A stretch of 64,000 bases of DNA from Sphingomonas chungangi (GCF_013778325.1 NZ_JACEIB010000027.1:620001-684000), one strand, 5' to 3'. Positions 42,529-52,190 are shown, numbered from the stretch's first letter. Notes: a model not told the origin generated them from the letters alone. Numbers and translations are program-made.

Positions 42529-42561
42529 ACCACGATTGCGCTTGACGAAAGCGGAATGCGC

Positions 42562-43350
42562 TCAGCGCGCGCCGACGCGCTCCGCTATGGCGGCATAGGC
42601 CGCAAGCCGCTCGACGGCGGCCGCGTGGATGCCGGGCGGCGTCACCAGCACGCCGAAGGCCTCGGCGCTGGCCGTGTTGAACGCCAGCGGCACGCCGAGC
42701 GCATCGGTGATCGTCGCCCCGGCTTCCGACGCGATCAGCACGGCGGCAGCGATGTCCCACTCGTGGCCCCAGCGCATGGTCGCGACCAGATCGGCCTCTC
42801 CGGCGGCGACCATCGCGATGCGTAGCGCGATCGAATTGGGCTTGGGAACCGACACCAGATCGCTGTCCCGACGTGGCAGCTGATCGGCGGGGACGCGCGC
42901 GCCGACGATCGCGTCACGCGGCGTCACATGGATCGGCTCGCCATTGCGCCATGCGCCTTCGCCCGCAATGGCGGTCCAGCGCTCGCCCCTTGCGGGCGCC
43001 TCCAGCACGCCGAGCACGGGGTGCCCATCCTCGACCAGCGCCACCGATACCGCCCAGCCGGGCCGCCCGCGCAGATAGTCGCGCGTGCCGTCGATCGGAT
43101 CGACCACCCATACGCGCTGTTTGGCGAGCCGCGCCTTGTCATCCGCCGTTTCCTCGGAAAGCCAGCCGGCCTCGGGGTCGATCTTCGCGAGTCGCGCCTT
43201 CAGGAACGTGTCCACCGCAAGATCGATCTCGCAGACCGGCTCGCCGCCAGCTTTCTCCCAGCGCCTGAAGCCATCCTTCGCCCTGCCGAGCGCCAGTGCG
43301 CCGGCTTCGGCGGCCATGGCGGCAACGGCGTCGAGGCGCCAGTCAGTCAT
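42562..43350 (-). CDS. Inositol monophosphatase family / 3'(2'),5'-bisphosphate nucleotidase
   Basis: A 262-residue Mg-dependent phosphatase. Metal site residues are in WLSEETADD near residue 65, WVVDPIDGTRDYLRGRPGWAVSVALVEDG near 80 (DPIDGT signature) and WGHEWDIAAAVLIASEAGATITD near 195 (WDxAA signature). The length and the E-E-T-x-D spacing fit CysQ-type enzymes, which remove phosphate from PAP in sulfate assimilation; inositol phosphatase activity cannot be excluded. It follows the TldD/PmbA-like gene after five bases and is likely in one transcript with it. Confidence 0.85.
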   Translation of the reverse strand: MTDWRLDAVAAMAAEAGALALGRAKDGFRRWEKAGGEPVCEIDLAVDTFLKARLAKIDPEAGWLSEETADDKARLAKQRVWVVDPIDGTRDYLRGRPGWAVSVALVEDGHPVLGVLEAPARGERWTAIAGEGAWRNGEPIHVTPRDAIVGARVPADQLPRRDSDLVSVPKPNSIALRIAMVAAGEADLVATMRWGHEWDIAAAVLIASEAGATITDALGVPLAFNTASAEAFGVLVTPPGIHAAAVERLAAYAAIAERVGAR

Positions 43351-43355
43351 TGGGA

Positions 43356-44702
43356 TCAGGCACCGGCTACGGTCATCCCGTCGATGCGGATGGTCGGCAC
43401 GTCGGTGGCGCGCTCGAACTTCAGGTCGTCGGCGGGGACGACAGCCCGGAACATGTCCTTCAGATTTCCGGCGATGGTGATCTCGGCTACGGCGGCGCCT
43501 ATCTCCCCGTCCTCGATCATGAAGCCGGCGGCGCCGCGCGAATAGTCGCCTGTGACGGGGTTCACGCCCTGCCCGATCAGCTCCGTGACGTAGAGGCCAC
43601 GCTTCACGTCTTTCATCAGCTCCGCGGGCGAGAGCGATCCCGCTTCCATGTAGAGGTTGGTCGTTCCCGCACCCGGCGGCCCCCCGACGCCGCGCTGCGC
43701 GTTGCCGGTCGGCTGGAGGCCGAGCTGGCGCGCCGAGGCGCTGTCGAGCAGCCAGCCGGTCAGCACGCCGTCCGCGATCAGAGCGCGCCGCGCGGTGGGC
43801 AGGCCCTCGCCGTCGAATGGCTTGGAGCCGAGGCCCCGCGCGCGCAGCGGATCGTCGACGATGGTGATGCCCCTGGCGAACACCTCCGTCTCCAATGCAT
43901 CGAGCAGGAAGCTCGTCTTGCGCGCGATCGACGAGCCGGTGATGGCGCCCGCCAGATGGCCAAGCAGGCTGGCGCCGACGCGCGGATCGAACAGGATCGG
44001 CATCGCGCCCGACGGGAGCTTGGCCGGGTTGAGCCGCGCCACGGTCCGCTCGCCGGCGCGGCGGCCGATCGCCTCGGCCCCTTCGAGATCGGCGAGGTGG
44101 CGGGCGGATCGGTGCGCGTAATCGCGCTGCATCGCGCCGCCCTCGCCCGCGATCACGCTCGCCGAACAGCCGTGGCCGCTGGTCGCATAGCCGCCGGTGA
44201 AGCCGTGGCTGGTGGCGAGCGCGATGATCGTCCGCCCGTGGCTAGCGGACGCGCCCTCGCTGTTGGTGACGCCGGAAACGGCGCGTGCAGCCTCCTCCGC
44301 GATCAGGGCGCGGGCGCGCAGCTCCTCGGGCGGGACGCCCGTGGCGTCGTCGCCATCGACCGAAGGCGCGTCCCCGCGCAGCAGGCGATCCTCGGGCGCG
44401 AGACCGGCATAGGCATCCTCGGGCGCCTCCTTCGCCATCGCGACGGCGCGGTCGACCAACGTCGCCAGAGCCTCGGCCGAAAGGTCCGACGACGAGACAC
44501 TTGCCGATCGGCGGCCGACGAAGAGCCTGAGCCCGATCGTCTCGCCCTCCGACCGCTCGACATCCTCGAGTGCGCCGAGCCGCACCGACACGGCGGTCGA
44601 TTCGTTGCAGACGTACAGGCCGTCGGCGGCATCGGCGCCCGCCTTCTTCGCCTGGGCGACGAGATCGGAGACGCGGGTCTGGGCTTCGGCGACGGTCAAC
44701 AT
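43356..44702 (-). CDS. TldD/PmbA family protease (PmbA/TldE-like)
   Basis: A 448-residue protein of the modulator-of-gyrase family. It shows ETIGLRLFVGRRSASVSSSDLSAEAL near residue 55, GHGCSASVIAGEGGAMQRDY near 185, IVDDPLRARGLGSKPFDGEGLPTARRALI near 285 and NLYMEAGSLSPAEL near 350. No HExxxH zinc motif is seen, so it is the PmbA/TldE partner rather than TldD. These proteins cleave small peptides, for example in maturation of microcins or PQQ-like products. The ATG at 44702 is preferred to the one at 44711. Confidence 0.88.
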   Translation of the reverse strand: MLTVAEAQTRVSDLVAQAKKAGADAADGLYVCNESTAVSVRLGALEDVERSEGETIGLRLFVGRRSASVSSSDLSAEALATLVDRAVAMAKEAPEDAYAGLAPEDRLLRGDAPSVDGDDATGVPPEELRARALIAEEAARAVSGVTNSEGASASHGRTIIALATSHGFTGGYATSGHGCSASVIAGEGGAMQRDYAHRSARHLADLEGAEAIGRRAGERTVARLNPAKLPSGAMPILFDPRVGASLLGHLAGAITGSSIARKTSFLLDALETEVFARGITIVDDPLRARGLGSKPFDGEGLPTARRALIADGVLTGWLLDSASARQLGLQPTGNAQRGVGGPPGAGTTNLYMEAGSLSPAELMKDVKRGLYVTELIGQGVNPVTGDYSRGAAGFMIEDGEIGAAVAEITIAGNLKDMFRAVVPADDLKFERATDVPTIRIDGMTVAGA

Positions 44703-44734
44703 GGATCGCACTTAGGAAGCCGGCCGACCCCCGT

Positions 44735-45658
44735 CTAGCCCGCGCTTCCCACCGCCAGCGCCGCCATCGCCATCAGCAGGCCCGCCGTTCGGTTCGATCG
44801 GAAGCGGTGGAGCGCGCCCGCCGGGTCGGTAGTATCCATCGTTGCCGCCTGCCAGATCAGGTGCAGCGCCATCGGCAGCAGCGCCAGCAGGGCAAGAGGA
44901 TCGGGGCGCCGCAGCCAGTAGGCCCCACCCCACAACAGCAGTGCCCCGACATAGCAGGCCGCTACACCGGGCTTCACATGCCGACCCATGGCGCGCGCGG
45001 AGGACTTCACGCCGGCCAGCACGTCGTCCTCGATGTCCTGCAGCGCGTAGATCGTGTCGTAGCCGATCACCCAGAGGATAGATCCGGCATAGAGCAACAG
45101 CCCAGCCGCCGGAACCACGCCGGCGGCGGCCGCCCAGCCCACCAGCGCCGCCCAGGAGAAGACGATGCCCAGCCATGCCTGCGGCCACCAGGTGATCCGC
45201 TTCATGAAGGGATAGCAGGCGACGGGGGCGAGGCTCGCCACCGCGATCCAGCGCGCCGGCCAGTCGAGCCCGACCAGCACCGCCAGCCCGATCAGGCAGA
45301 GCGCGATCAGGAAGGCCCAGGCCGATTTCAGCGTCACCCGCCCATTCGCCAACGGCCGGTCGCGGGTGCGCGCGACGCGGGCATCGAGATCGCGATCGAC
45401 GATGTCGTTATAGACACATCCCGCGCCGCGCATCGCGATCGCGCCGATGCCGAACAGCACGATCAGCCGCACCGCCTCGGCTGCCGACGGCCCCGCCAGC
45501 AAGATTGCCCAGGCGCCCGGCCAGAACAGCAGCCACGCCCCGATCGGCCGATCGAAACGCGCGAGCAGCGCGTAGGGCCGCACACCGGCGGGGAGCAGCC
45601 GCAGCAGCCCGCGCCGTTCGGTATCGGGCACCGCCGTGTCGGAGGGGATCGCGGTCAT
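44735..45658 (-). CDS. ubiA: 4-hydroxybenzoate polyprenyltransferase
   Basis: A 307-residue UbiA-family membrane enzyme with about eight or nine helices. The first Asp-rich motif is GAGCVYNDIVDRDLDARVARTRDRPLANG near residue 85, and the second is YDTIYALQDIEDDVLAGVKSSA near 205. It attaches the polyprenyl chain to 4-hydroxybenzoate in ubiquinone synthesis. Together with ubiG at 38395 it shows that the quinone pathway is partly encoded in this region. Confidence 0.95.
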   Translation of the reverse strand: MTAIPSDTAVPDTERRGLLRLLPAGVRPYALLARFDRPIGAWLLFWPGAWAILLAGPSAAEAVRLIVLFGIGAIAMRGAGCVYNDIVDRDLDARVARTRDRPLANGRVTLKSAWAFLIALCLIGLAVLVGLDWPARWIAVASLAPVACYPFMKRITWWPQAWLGIVFSWAALVGWAAAAGVVPAAGLLLYAGSILWVIGYDTIYALQDIEDDVLAGVKSSARAMGRHVKPGVAACYVGALLLWGGAYWLRRPDPLALLALLPMALHLIWQAATMDTTDPAGALHRFRSNRTAGLLMAMAALAVGSAG

Positions 45659-45702
45659 CGCCCCGCCCTAGCCCGATCGGCGGCGGGATGCCATGGCGCG
45701 GT

Positions 45703-46374
45703 TCAGGCCGCCTTGATCGCCTCGCCGACGCCCAGCATCTCGCCCTTGGTGACAATCACGCGGTCGCCCAGCTTCACCTGATCGAACACCTTGTGGGCAA
45801 AATCCTCCGGCACGCCGACGCAGCCGTGGGTCGCGCCGTTCCAGCGCATCTTCGATCCGTGGATGGTGATGCCGTCGTTGGTCAGCCGCATCATGTAGGG
45901 CATCGGCGCGTCGTAGAGGTTGGATACGTGATGCGCGTCCTTCTGCGAGATCGCGAACACGCCGAGCGGGGTCGGGTGATCGTCCGCACCGTACATGATC
46001 GCCGCCGCGCCGATCTCGTAGCCATCACGGAACACCGACATCACGCCCGCCGCCAGATCGACGGTGATGATGATCCGGCCCGTCTTGGGTGCGCCGTCCT
46101 CGTTCCACACATAGTCGCCGATCTTCATCGGCTCGGGCACGTCGAGCACGCGCTTCACGGCGTAGCTGGCGTCATCGGCTTTGGCGGGTCGCACGACAGC
46201 AGCCACCTTCGCAGGCTTCGCCACGGGCTGGTGCGGCGCCGGCCGCGCATCCGCCTGGCCGCCGACGGTGTCCGCGATGCGCACGACGGCCGGCGCCAGC
46301 GCCGCGATGCCGATCGCCGCCGTGAGCCAGACCTTGTGGCGCATGACGAAGGAAAGGAGGCGCTGCTTCTGCAT
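45703..46374 (-). CDS. L,D-transpeptidase (YkuD) family protein, second copy
   Basis: A 223-residue protein with an N-terminal hydrophobic segment (about 12-33) that may be an uncleaved anchor. The YkuD domain (about 95-215) contains ITIHGSKMRWNGATHGCVGVPEDFAHKVF, with catalytic His and Cys. Overall order is as in the protein at 41730, with the same MPYM(M/Q)RLT segment, so the two are paralogues; the active-site loop differs (ATHGCVGVP against SSHGCVHLP). It probably works on peptidoglycan. Confidence 0.88.
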   Translation of the reverse strand: MQKQRLLSFVMRHKVWLTAAIGIAALAPAVVRIADTVGGQADARPAPHQPVAKPAKVAAVVRPAKADDASYAVKRVLDVPEPMKIGDYVWNEDGAPKTGRIIITVDLAAGVMSVFRDGYEIGAAAIMYGADDHPTPLGVFAISQKDAHHVSNLYDAPMPYMMRLTNDGITIHGSKMRWNGATHGCVGVPEDFAHKVFDQVKLGDRVIVTKGEMLGVGEAIKAA

Positions 46375-46490
46375 GGTTCCGGTCTATGCCACGACAGGAT
46401 TAACGGAAAGCATGCTGTCGCGCGCATCGCCTCATCGCGGGACGCGACGATCGGCGCTAGGCTGGCCCGAAACGACGCTCATGGAGGATC

Positions 46491-47222
46491 ATGCCCGCCA
46501 CCCCCACTTGGCCGCCCGAAAGCGCGCCGCGCCTGTTCATCGACCAGCCGCTCTCCGAGGGCGCCCAGGTGACGCTCGATTCCGCGCAGGCCAACTACCT
46601 GATCAACGTGATGCGGCTCAGGGCCGGCGACGCGGTGCGCTGCTTCGACGACAAGAGTGGCGAGTGGGCGGCCGAGTTGTCGTCCTCCGGAAAGCGCGAT
46701 GCCCGGCTGCAGATGGTGACGCATCTCGCCCCGCGCGAGCCCGTGCCCGATTTCTGGATGGTCGTCGCCCCGATCAAGCGCCAGCGTATCGACTGGATGG
46801 CCGAGAAAGCCTGCGAGCTGGGCGTCGACCGTTTCGTGCCGGTGCTGACGCGCCGATCGGTCGTGGACAAGCTCAACCTCGATCGCCTGCGCACGCACAT
46901 GATCGAGGCGGCCGAGCAATGCGGCCGCACGGCGCTTCCCGCGCTCGACGAGCCGGTGAAACTGGAGCGATTGCTCAGGGACTGGCCCGCCGATCGCACG
47001 CTGTATTTCGCGGACGAGACCGGCGGCGAGCGCTTCACCCCTCAGCCCGGCCCCGCCGCGATCCTGATCGGGCCGGAGGGAGGATTCGACCCGCAAGAGC
47101 GCGACGCGATCCGCGCACACCCACAGGCGCGGGGCATCTCGCTCGGCCCCCGCATCCTGCGCGCCGAGACGGCGGCGCTGGCGGCGGCGGCCGTGTGGAT
47201 GAGTGCGGCGGGGGATTGGTAG
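46491..47222 (+). CDS. rsmE: 16S rRNA m3U1498 methyltransferase
   Basis: A 243-residue SPOUT methyltransferase. An N-terminal PUA-like part (NYLINVMRLRAGDAVRCFDDKSGEWAAEL) leads to the knotted domain with VVAPIKRQRIDWMAEKACELGVDRFVPVLTRRSV, EAAEQCGRTALP near residue 142 and the SAM loop AILIGPEGGFDPQERDAI near 195, ending LGPRILRAETAALAA. It methylates U1498 in the 30S subunit. The gene begins 116 bases from the divergent L,D-transpeptidase gene. Confidence 0.95.
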   Translation: MPATPTWPPESAPRLFIDQPLSEGAQVTLDSAQANYLINVMRLRAGDAVRCFDDKSGEWAAELSSSGKRDARLQMVTHLAPREPVPDFWMVVAPIKRQRIDWMAEKACELGVDRFVPVLTRRSVVDKLNLDRLRTHMIEAAEQCGRTALPALDEPVKLERLLRDWPADRTLYFADETGGERFTPQPGPAAILIGPEGGFDPQERDAIRAHPQARGISLGPRILRAETAALAAAAVWMSAAGDW

Positions 47223-47272
47223 CGAGATGGTCCCTCTCCCTCCCGGCGAGGGGGCAATGAGACCCCTTTCCA

Positions 47273-47284
47273 TACCGATCGGTA
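47273..47284. promoter_or_regulatory. 12-bp perfect palindrome upstream of gshA
   Basis: TACCGATCGGTA, centred about 23 bases before the gshA ATG. A palindrome of this length could be an operator for a dimeric regulator or chance. Confidence 0.25.
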
Positions 47285-47301
47285 ACGGCTAGGGCGCGGC
47301 G

Positions 47302-48675
47302 ATGTCGACCCGCACCGCCTCCACCGCCGCCGATCCGATCATCGAATCGCGCGACGATCTGCTCGCCGTCTTCCAGAAGGGCGAGAAGCCGAAGGATCAG
47401 TGGCGCATCGGCACCGAGCACGAGAAGTTCGTGTTCTGGAAGGACAGCAAGCGCGCGCCCTCCTACGAGGAGCCGGGCGGCATCCACGCGTTGATGATCG
47501 GCCTCACCAAGTTCGGCTGGACGCCGATCATCGAGGGTGAGAACGTCATCGGCCTCACCGGCCGGGACGGCGGCATCAGCCTCGAGCCCGCCGGCCAGTT
47601 CGAACTCAGCGGCGCCCCGCTCGACAATCTGCACGAGACCTGCGCCGAGACCGGCCGCCACCTCGCCCAGTGCAAGGAGATCGGCGACAAGCTCGGCATC
47701 GGCTTCCTGGGTCTCGGCTTCTGGCCGGACAAGACCCGCGCCGAACTGCCGATCATGCCCAAGGGCCGCTACAAGATCATGCTGGACCACATGCCGCGCG
47801 TCGGCTCGCTGGGCCTCGACATGATGCTGCGGACCTGCACCATCCAGACCAACCTCGACTATTCCAGCGAGGCGGACATGGTGAAGAAGTTCCGCGTGAG
47901 CCTCGCGCTCCAGCCGCTCGCCACCGCCTTGTTCGCCAATTCGCCCTTCACCGAGAGCAAGCCCAACGGCTACCTCTCCTACCGCTCGCACATCTGGACC
48001 GACACCGATCCGAAACGCACCGGCATGCTGCCCTTCGTGTTCGAGGACGGCTTCGGCTACGAGCGCTATGCCGACTACATGCTCGACGTGCCGATGTATT
48101 TCGCCTTCCGCGAGGGCGGCTACGTCGATGCGGCCGGCCTCTCCTTCCGCGATTTCCTGAAGGGTGAACTGTCCGTCCTGCCCGGCGAGAAGCCGACCAA
48201 GGCCGACTGGAACGACCATCTCTCCACCGCCTTCCCCGAAGTGCGGCTGAAATCCTTCCTCGAGATGCGCGGCGCGGACGGCGGCCCGTGGAACAAGATC
48301 TGCGCGCTCCCGGCTTTCTGGGTAGGTCTGCTCTACGACGACCAGGCGCTCGATGCGGCCTGGGATCTGGTGAAGCACTGGACGGTCGAGGACCATCACC
48401 GCATCCGCGAGCAGGTGCCTCGCCTCGCGCTGGATACGAAAGGCCCGCGCGGTCGCTCCTTCCTCGATCTCGGCAAGCAGGTGCTGGAGATCGCCCACGA
48501 GGGCCTCGCTGCCCGCCAGCGTTTCAACGCGTCCGGCGACGACGAGACCGGCTTCCTCACCCCGCTCCACGAGATCGTGGCGAGCGGCAGGGTGCCCGCA
48601 CAGGACCTGCTCGACCGTTACAATGGCTCGTGGGGCGGCGACATCACGCGTGTCTATGACGAGATGGCGTACTGA
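47302..48675 (+). CDS. gshA: Glutamate-cysteine ligase, plant/alphaproteobacterial type
   Basis: A 457-residue class II enzyme. The N-terminal part has IGTEHEKFVFWK near residue 35 with the glutamate-binding EHE; GRDGGISLEPAGQFELSGAP near 90 and LGFWPDKTRAELPIMPKGRYKIM near 140 are signatures of the family; NIDYSSEADM-like NLDYSSEADMVKKFRVSLALQPLATALFANSPF follows. It makes gamma-glutamylcysteine, the first step of glutathione synthesis, in the cytoplasm. Start at the ATG 47302. The 511-residue frame on the other strand is a shadow. Confidence 0.95.
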   Translation: MSTRTASTAADPIIESRDDLLAVFQKGEKPKDQWRIGTEHEKFVFWKDSKRAPSYEEPGGIHALMIGLTKFGWTPIIEGENVIGLTGRDGGISLEPAGQFELSGAPLDNLHETCAETGRHLAQCKEIGDKLGIGFLGLGFWPDKTRAELPIMPKGRYKIMLDHMPRVGSLGLDMMLRTCTIQTNLDYSSEADMVKKFRVSLALQPLATALFANSPFTESKPNGYLSYRSHIWTDTDPKRTGMLPFVFEDGFGYERYADYMLDVPMYFAFREGGYVDAAGLSFRDFLKGELSVLPGEKPTKADWNDHLSTAFPEVRLKSFLEMRGADGGPWNKICALPAFWVGLLYDDQALDAAWDLVKHWTVEDHHRIREQVPRLALDTKGPRGRSFLDLGKQVLEIAHEGLAARQRFNASGDDETGFLTPLHEIVASGRVPAQDLLDRYNGSWGGDITRVYDEMAY

Positions 48676-48678
48676 TGG

Positions 48679-50016
48679 CTATCGACGCTGCTCCGCCGGC
48701 GTTGCCAGCGGCACAGCGCTAGGCGGCGCCCTCCACAGCCGCTGCGCCCGGACGAACCACTTCGTGATCGCGCCATGCTCGGCCATCCAGTCGGCATAGG
48801 CCTGATATGCCGGGTCTTCGCGCAACATGTGGCGCTCCTCGGTCTTGGCGCGCCAGAAATAGACTGCGCTGATCAGCGCCAGGATCACCGTGTTGCGCGC
48901 GCCATCGCCCCACCAGCCGGTGGTGGTCAGGATCGGCAGCGTCGACATCCACCAGAACAGGTTCTTGGACAGATAGGCCGGGTGCTTGGTGAAGCGGTAC
49001 GGCCCGTTGGTCAGCAGGCCGCGATAGGTGAGGTTGGAGAAGCGGATGCCGAACGCCACCGTCGCCCAGGCGTAGCAGCCGGTCAGCCCCATCAGCGCGA
49101 AGGCCCACAATGGCTGGAGCATCGGGTGATCCGAGAAGGCGCGCTCCCAGCCGAGCTGCCCCGGGCTGTAATCGAGCGGGCCGCCGTTGTTCATCAGCAT
49201 GAAGGGCGGGTAGCAGATCAGCGCCGCCACCCAGCCCTGCATGAACGGATTGCCCGATCGGATATGCGAATCCAGCGGCTTCAGCGTCAGGATATAGCCC
49301 ACCGTGCCGATGCTGACGTCCACGAGGAACATTAGCGCGGCGGTCGCCTCGGCGAGCTTCATGGGATCATCCCACATCTGCCGCGGGTAGGCGTGGATGG
49401 CCGAGCTCCAGTTGCCTGGCAGCGCCGAAAACATGAACGCGGTGAAGAAGCCCTTGATCGCCCAGCTTCGCCAATGCTCGGCGAGCTTTGGTTTCAGCGC
49501 CGGATCAAAGCCGCTGCCCAGCGTCATCAGCCAGTGGCCGAACACCCAGGCGCCGTCCTGCCGGTCGATCAGGCGACGATCGAGCCAGACCACGTAGGGG
49601 ATGGAAAGCGCGACCAGCGGGATCAGGGCGGTCGACAGCACCTGCATCGCGTAGAGATAGCTGCCGTCGCTCCAATACCAGCGGCCAAGCGCGTAGAAGC
49701 AGGCGATAAGCCCCCAGGTCGCCCACAGGCCGGCAAGCTTGACGAGGCCGGTGTCGAACGCATCGCGCCAGCTGCGCGGCTCGGCTGTCCAGTCGATGCC
49801 GGTGGTGGGGTTGCGGTGGACGCGATCGACCAGCACCGACCACAGCACCATCGGCGCCGCGCAGGCGAGCAACCCGGCAAGCGGCACCCAGGGCGCATCG
49901 AAATGCCAGATACGGACGGCGATATAGAACAGGCCGAGGCCGGCCAGCCCCACGAAACCGACCGCCGCCGACACCGCCGAGCGCGGAGTTTGGGAAGTGG
50001 CGTTGCTGTCGTCCAT
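48679..50016 (-). CDS. Membrane methyltransferase, ICMT/PEMT-like
   Basis: A 445-residue membrane protein with about ten hydrophobic helices. Only the C-terminal quarter is recognisable: GPYRFTKHPAYLSKNLFWWMSTLPIL, followed after one helix by RAKTEERHMLREDPAYQAYADWM, which is the SAM-binding pattern of isoprenylcysteine carboxyl methyltransferases and phospholipid N-methyltransferases (HPxY and the EE pair). The long N-terminal membrane part is not assigned. The substrate is probably a lipid. It is convergent with gshA, with three bases between the stops. Confidence 0.7.
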   Translation of the reverse strand: MDDSNATSQTPRSAVSAAVGFVGLAGLGLFYIAVRIWHFDAPWVPLAGLLACAAPMVLWSVLVDRVHRNPTTGIDWTAEPRSWRDAFDTGLVKLAGLWATWGLIACFYALGRWYWSDGSYLYAMQVLSTALIPLVALSIPYVVWLDRRLIDRQDGAWVFGHWLMTLGSGFDPALKPKLAEHWRSWAIKGFFTAFMFSALPGNWSSAIHAYPRQMWDDPMKLAEATAALMFLVDVSIGTVGYILTLKPLDSHIRSGNPFMQGWVAALICYPPFMLMNNGGPLDYSPGQLGWERAFSDHPMLQPLWAFALMGLTGCYAWATVAFGIRFSNLTYRGLLTNGPYRFTKHPAYLSKNLFWWMSTLPILTTTGWWGDGARNTVILALISAVYFWRAKTEERHMLREDPAYQAYADWMAEHGAITKWFVRAQRLWRAPPSAVPLATPAEQRR

Positions 50017-50096
50017 GGCATCGGTGTCCCTGTTCAGGACAGGCTGCCTAACCGATCAGCCGTAAGCAAGCGGTGAAGATCGCGGAAGAAAGACAG

Positions 50097-50984
50097 TCAC
50101 GCATCCTCCAGCGCCTGACCCGCCCGCAGCCTCGCGGCATCGCGCATCGGCGGTCTTCCGAACATCCGGGCATATTCGCGGCTGAACTGGGAGGCGCTCT
50201 CATAGCCCACCGCATAGGCGACACGTGCCGCTTCGGCGGGCGCGGCGATCAGGCGGCGGCGGGCTTCCTGCAAGCGGATCTGCTTGTGGTAGGCAAGCGG
50301 GCTCATCGCCGTCACCGCCTTGAAATGGCGGTGGAAGGAGGAAGCGCTCATTCCCGCCAGCCCGGCGAGTTGCTCCACCCGCAGGGGCTCGGCATAGTTC
50401 TGCCGGATCCACTCGATCGCGCGACGGACCTGCGAGAGGCGGCTGTCGCTCCGCGCGATCTGGCGCAGGATCGCTCCCTGCGGCCCCTGCAGCACCCGGT
50501 ACAGGATCTCGCGCTCCAGCATCGGGGCCATCACCGGCACGTCGCCCGGTGTATCGAGCAGCCGCATCATGCGCAGCAGCGGATCGAGCAGATCGGCGGT
50601 CATCGCGCTGATGCTGATCCCCGCCTCGCCGGGCCCTTCGCCGGCATGCGGCAGGTCGATCAGCAAGGCGGCGATCGCTGCTGGATCGAGCTTGAGGCCT
50701 ACCACCATATAAGGCTTTTCAGTGCTCGCCTCCGTCACTTGGCCGATCACCGGGAGATCGACCGAGGCGACGAGGAAGTGGCCGGCGCGGTAGTCGATCA
50801 TCCGATCGCCGATGATCACGCGCTTCCCGCCCTGCAGGACGAAGCAGAGCATCGGCTGATAGAGGCCGTGCGTCGGCGGCGTCGGCGCGGTCGACTGCGA
50901 CACCGTCAGGCGCAACCGTGGCGAGACCGGCGCGCCGGCATGGCGCGCGACCAGCGCGCGCATCTCCTCGAGCATCATATCCAT
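50097..50984 (-). CDS. AraC-family transcriptional regulator
   Basis: A 295-residue regulator: an N-terminal AraC_N (cupin-like) domain with PRLRLTVSQSTAPTPPTHGLYQPMLCFVLQGGKRVIIGDRMIDYRAGHFLVASVDLPV, and two HTH motifs at the C-terminus (RVEQLAGLAGMSASSFHRHFKAVTAMSPLAYHKQIRLQEARR and VAYAVGYESASQFSREYARMFGRPP). The frame is open to 51068; the ATG at 50984 gives the usual family start. It is divergent from an SDR gene which it probably activates or represses, as in similar AraC/SDR pairs. Confidence 0.88.
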   Translation of the reverse strand: MDMMLEEMRALVARHAGAPVSPRLRLTVSQSTAPTPPTHGLYQPMLCFVLQGGKRVIIGDRMIDYRAGHFLVASVDLPVIGQVTEASTEKPYMVVGLKLDPAAIAALLIDLPHAGEGPGEAGISISAMTADLLDPLLRMMRLLDTPGDVPVMAPMLEREILYRVLQGPQGAILRQIARSDSRLSQVRRAIEWIRQNYAEPLRVEQLAGLAGMSASSFHRHFKAVTAMSPLAYHKQIRLQEARRRLIAAPAEAARVAYAVGYESASQFSREYARMFGRPPMRDAARLRAGQALEDA

Positions 50985-51132
50985 GAGTGGCAAGATCGGA
51001 TCGCCGCGCCGCGATGGCAAGCACTCCCTTCCCGTCATTGAGAGGATCGGGCAAGGATCGGGCAGCATCGGGCGCTCACCGGCATCGCCGTCCTCCTATC
51101 TCCCGCTCATCCAGAAGGAGGATCACCGGATC

Positions 51133-52092
51133 ATGGATACCATCACCCTCACCCGCTTCGGCGCGACCTCGACCACCGACGAGGTCCTCGACAGCATCGA
51201 TCTTTCGGACAAGCGCGTGCTCGTCACCGGCGTCTCGGCCGGGCTCGGCGTCGAGACGGCGCGCGTGCTGGTCGCCCACGGCGCGCATGTCGTCGGCGCC
51301 GCGCGCGATCTCGACAAGGCGCGCCGCGCCACCGCCGAGATCGACGGACCGGGCAAGCTCGAATTCGTCGAATGCGACCTAGGTTCGCTCGCCAGCGTCC
51401 GCGCCTGCGCCGATGCGCTCGATGCCAAGGGCGAAAAGTTCGACGTCGTGATCGCCAATGCGGGCGTGATGGCGGTGCCCGAGAAGCGCGAAACCGCCGA
51501 TGGCTTCGAGATGCAGTTCGGCACCAATCATCTCGGCCATTTCGTGCTGGTCAACCGCGTCGTCGGCCTGATCAAGGACGGCGGTCGGCTGGTGAACCTG
51601 TCCTCGGCCGGGCATCGCTATTCGGACGTCGACCTGCTCGATCCGAATTTCGAGACGACCGAATACACGCCGTTCGGCGCCTATGGCCGCTCCAAGACCG
51701 CCAACATCCTGTTCGCGGTGGAGTTCGATCGCCGCCACAAGCATCGCGGCGTGCGCGCCACCGCCGTCCATCCGGGCGGTATCCAGACCGAGCTCGGCCG
51801 CCACATGAGCGAGGGCGAGTTGCAGGCGCTGGTCGATCGGCTCAACGCATCGCAGCCCGAGGGCCAGAGCTTCGCATGGAAGACCATCCCGCAGGGCGCG
51901 GCCACTTCGGTCTGGGCTGGCTTCGTCGCCGGCACGGATGAGGCGGGCGGTCGCTATTGCGAGGATTGCCACGTCGCTGACATCTCACGCGATCCGGGCA
52001 TCCGCGGCGGCGTGCAGGCCTATGCGCTCGATCCCGACAACGCAACGGCGCTCTGGGCGAAAAGCGAAGAGATGGTCGGCGAGACGTTCTGA
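51133..52092 (+). CDS. SDR oxidoreductase, retinol dehydrogenase-like
   Basis: A 319-residue SDR of the WWOX/retinol dehydrogenase branch. TGVSAGLG near residue 38, NAGVMAVPEKRETADGFEMQFGTNHLGHFVLVNRV near 110, LSSAGHRYSDVD near 155 and YGRSKTANILFAVEFDRR near 180 (catalytic Tyr and Lys) mark it. It carries an extra 25 residues before the Rossmann fold. AAGGAGGA lies ten bases before the ATG at 51133, which decides the start against the long upstream frame. Divergent from the AraC regulator, so probably its target. Confidence 0.88.
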   Translation: MDTITLTRFGATSTTDEVLDSIDLSDKRVLVTGVSAGLGVETARVLVAHGAHVVGAARDLDKARRATAEIDGPGKLEFVECDLGSLASVRACADALDAKGEKFDVVIANAGVMAVPEKRETADGFEMQFGTNHLGHFVLVNRVVGLIKDGGRLVNLSSAGHRYSDVDLLDPNFETTEYTPFGAYGRSKTANILFAVEFDRRHKHRGVRATAVHPGGIQTELGRHMSEGELQALVDRLNASQPEGQSFAWKTIPQGAATSVWAGFVAGTDEAGGRYCEDCHVADISRDPGIRGGVQAYALDPDNATALWAKSEEMVGETF

Positions 52093-52117
52093 TCCTCTTC
52101 CCACCCGATCCTGACAT

Positions 52118-52190
52118 CCGTTCGGCCTGAGCGAAATCGAAGGCCATGCGCGGCCGTTGGCTGCACTTCGACATCGCTCAGCGCGAATGG
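52118..52190. repeat. REP-like palindrome
   Basis: CCGTTCGGCCTGAGCGAAAT followed by CGAAGGCC on the left, and GCACTTCGACATCGCTCAGC followed by GCGAATGG on the right. The same family as the element at 41624. It lies between the SDR and glycosyltransferase genes, both on plus, and may attenuate read-through. Confidence 0.65.
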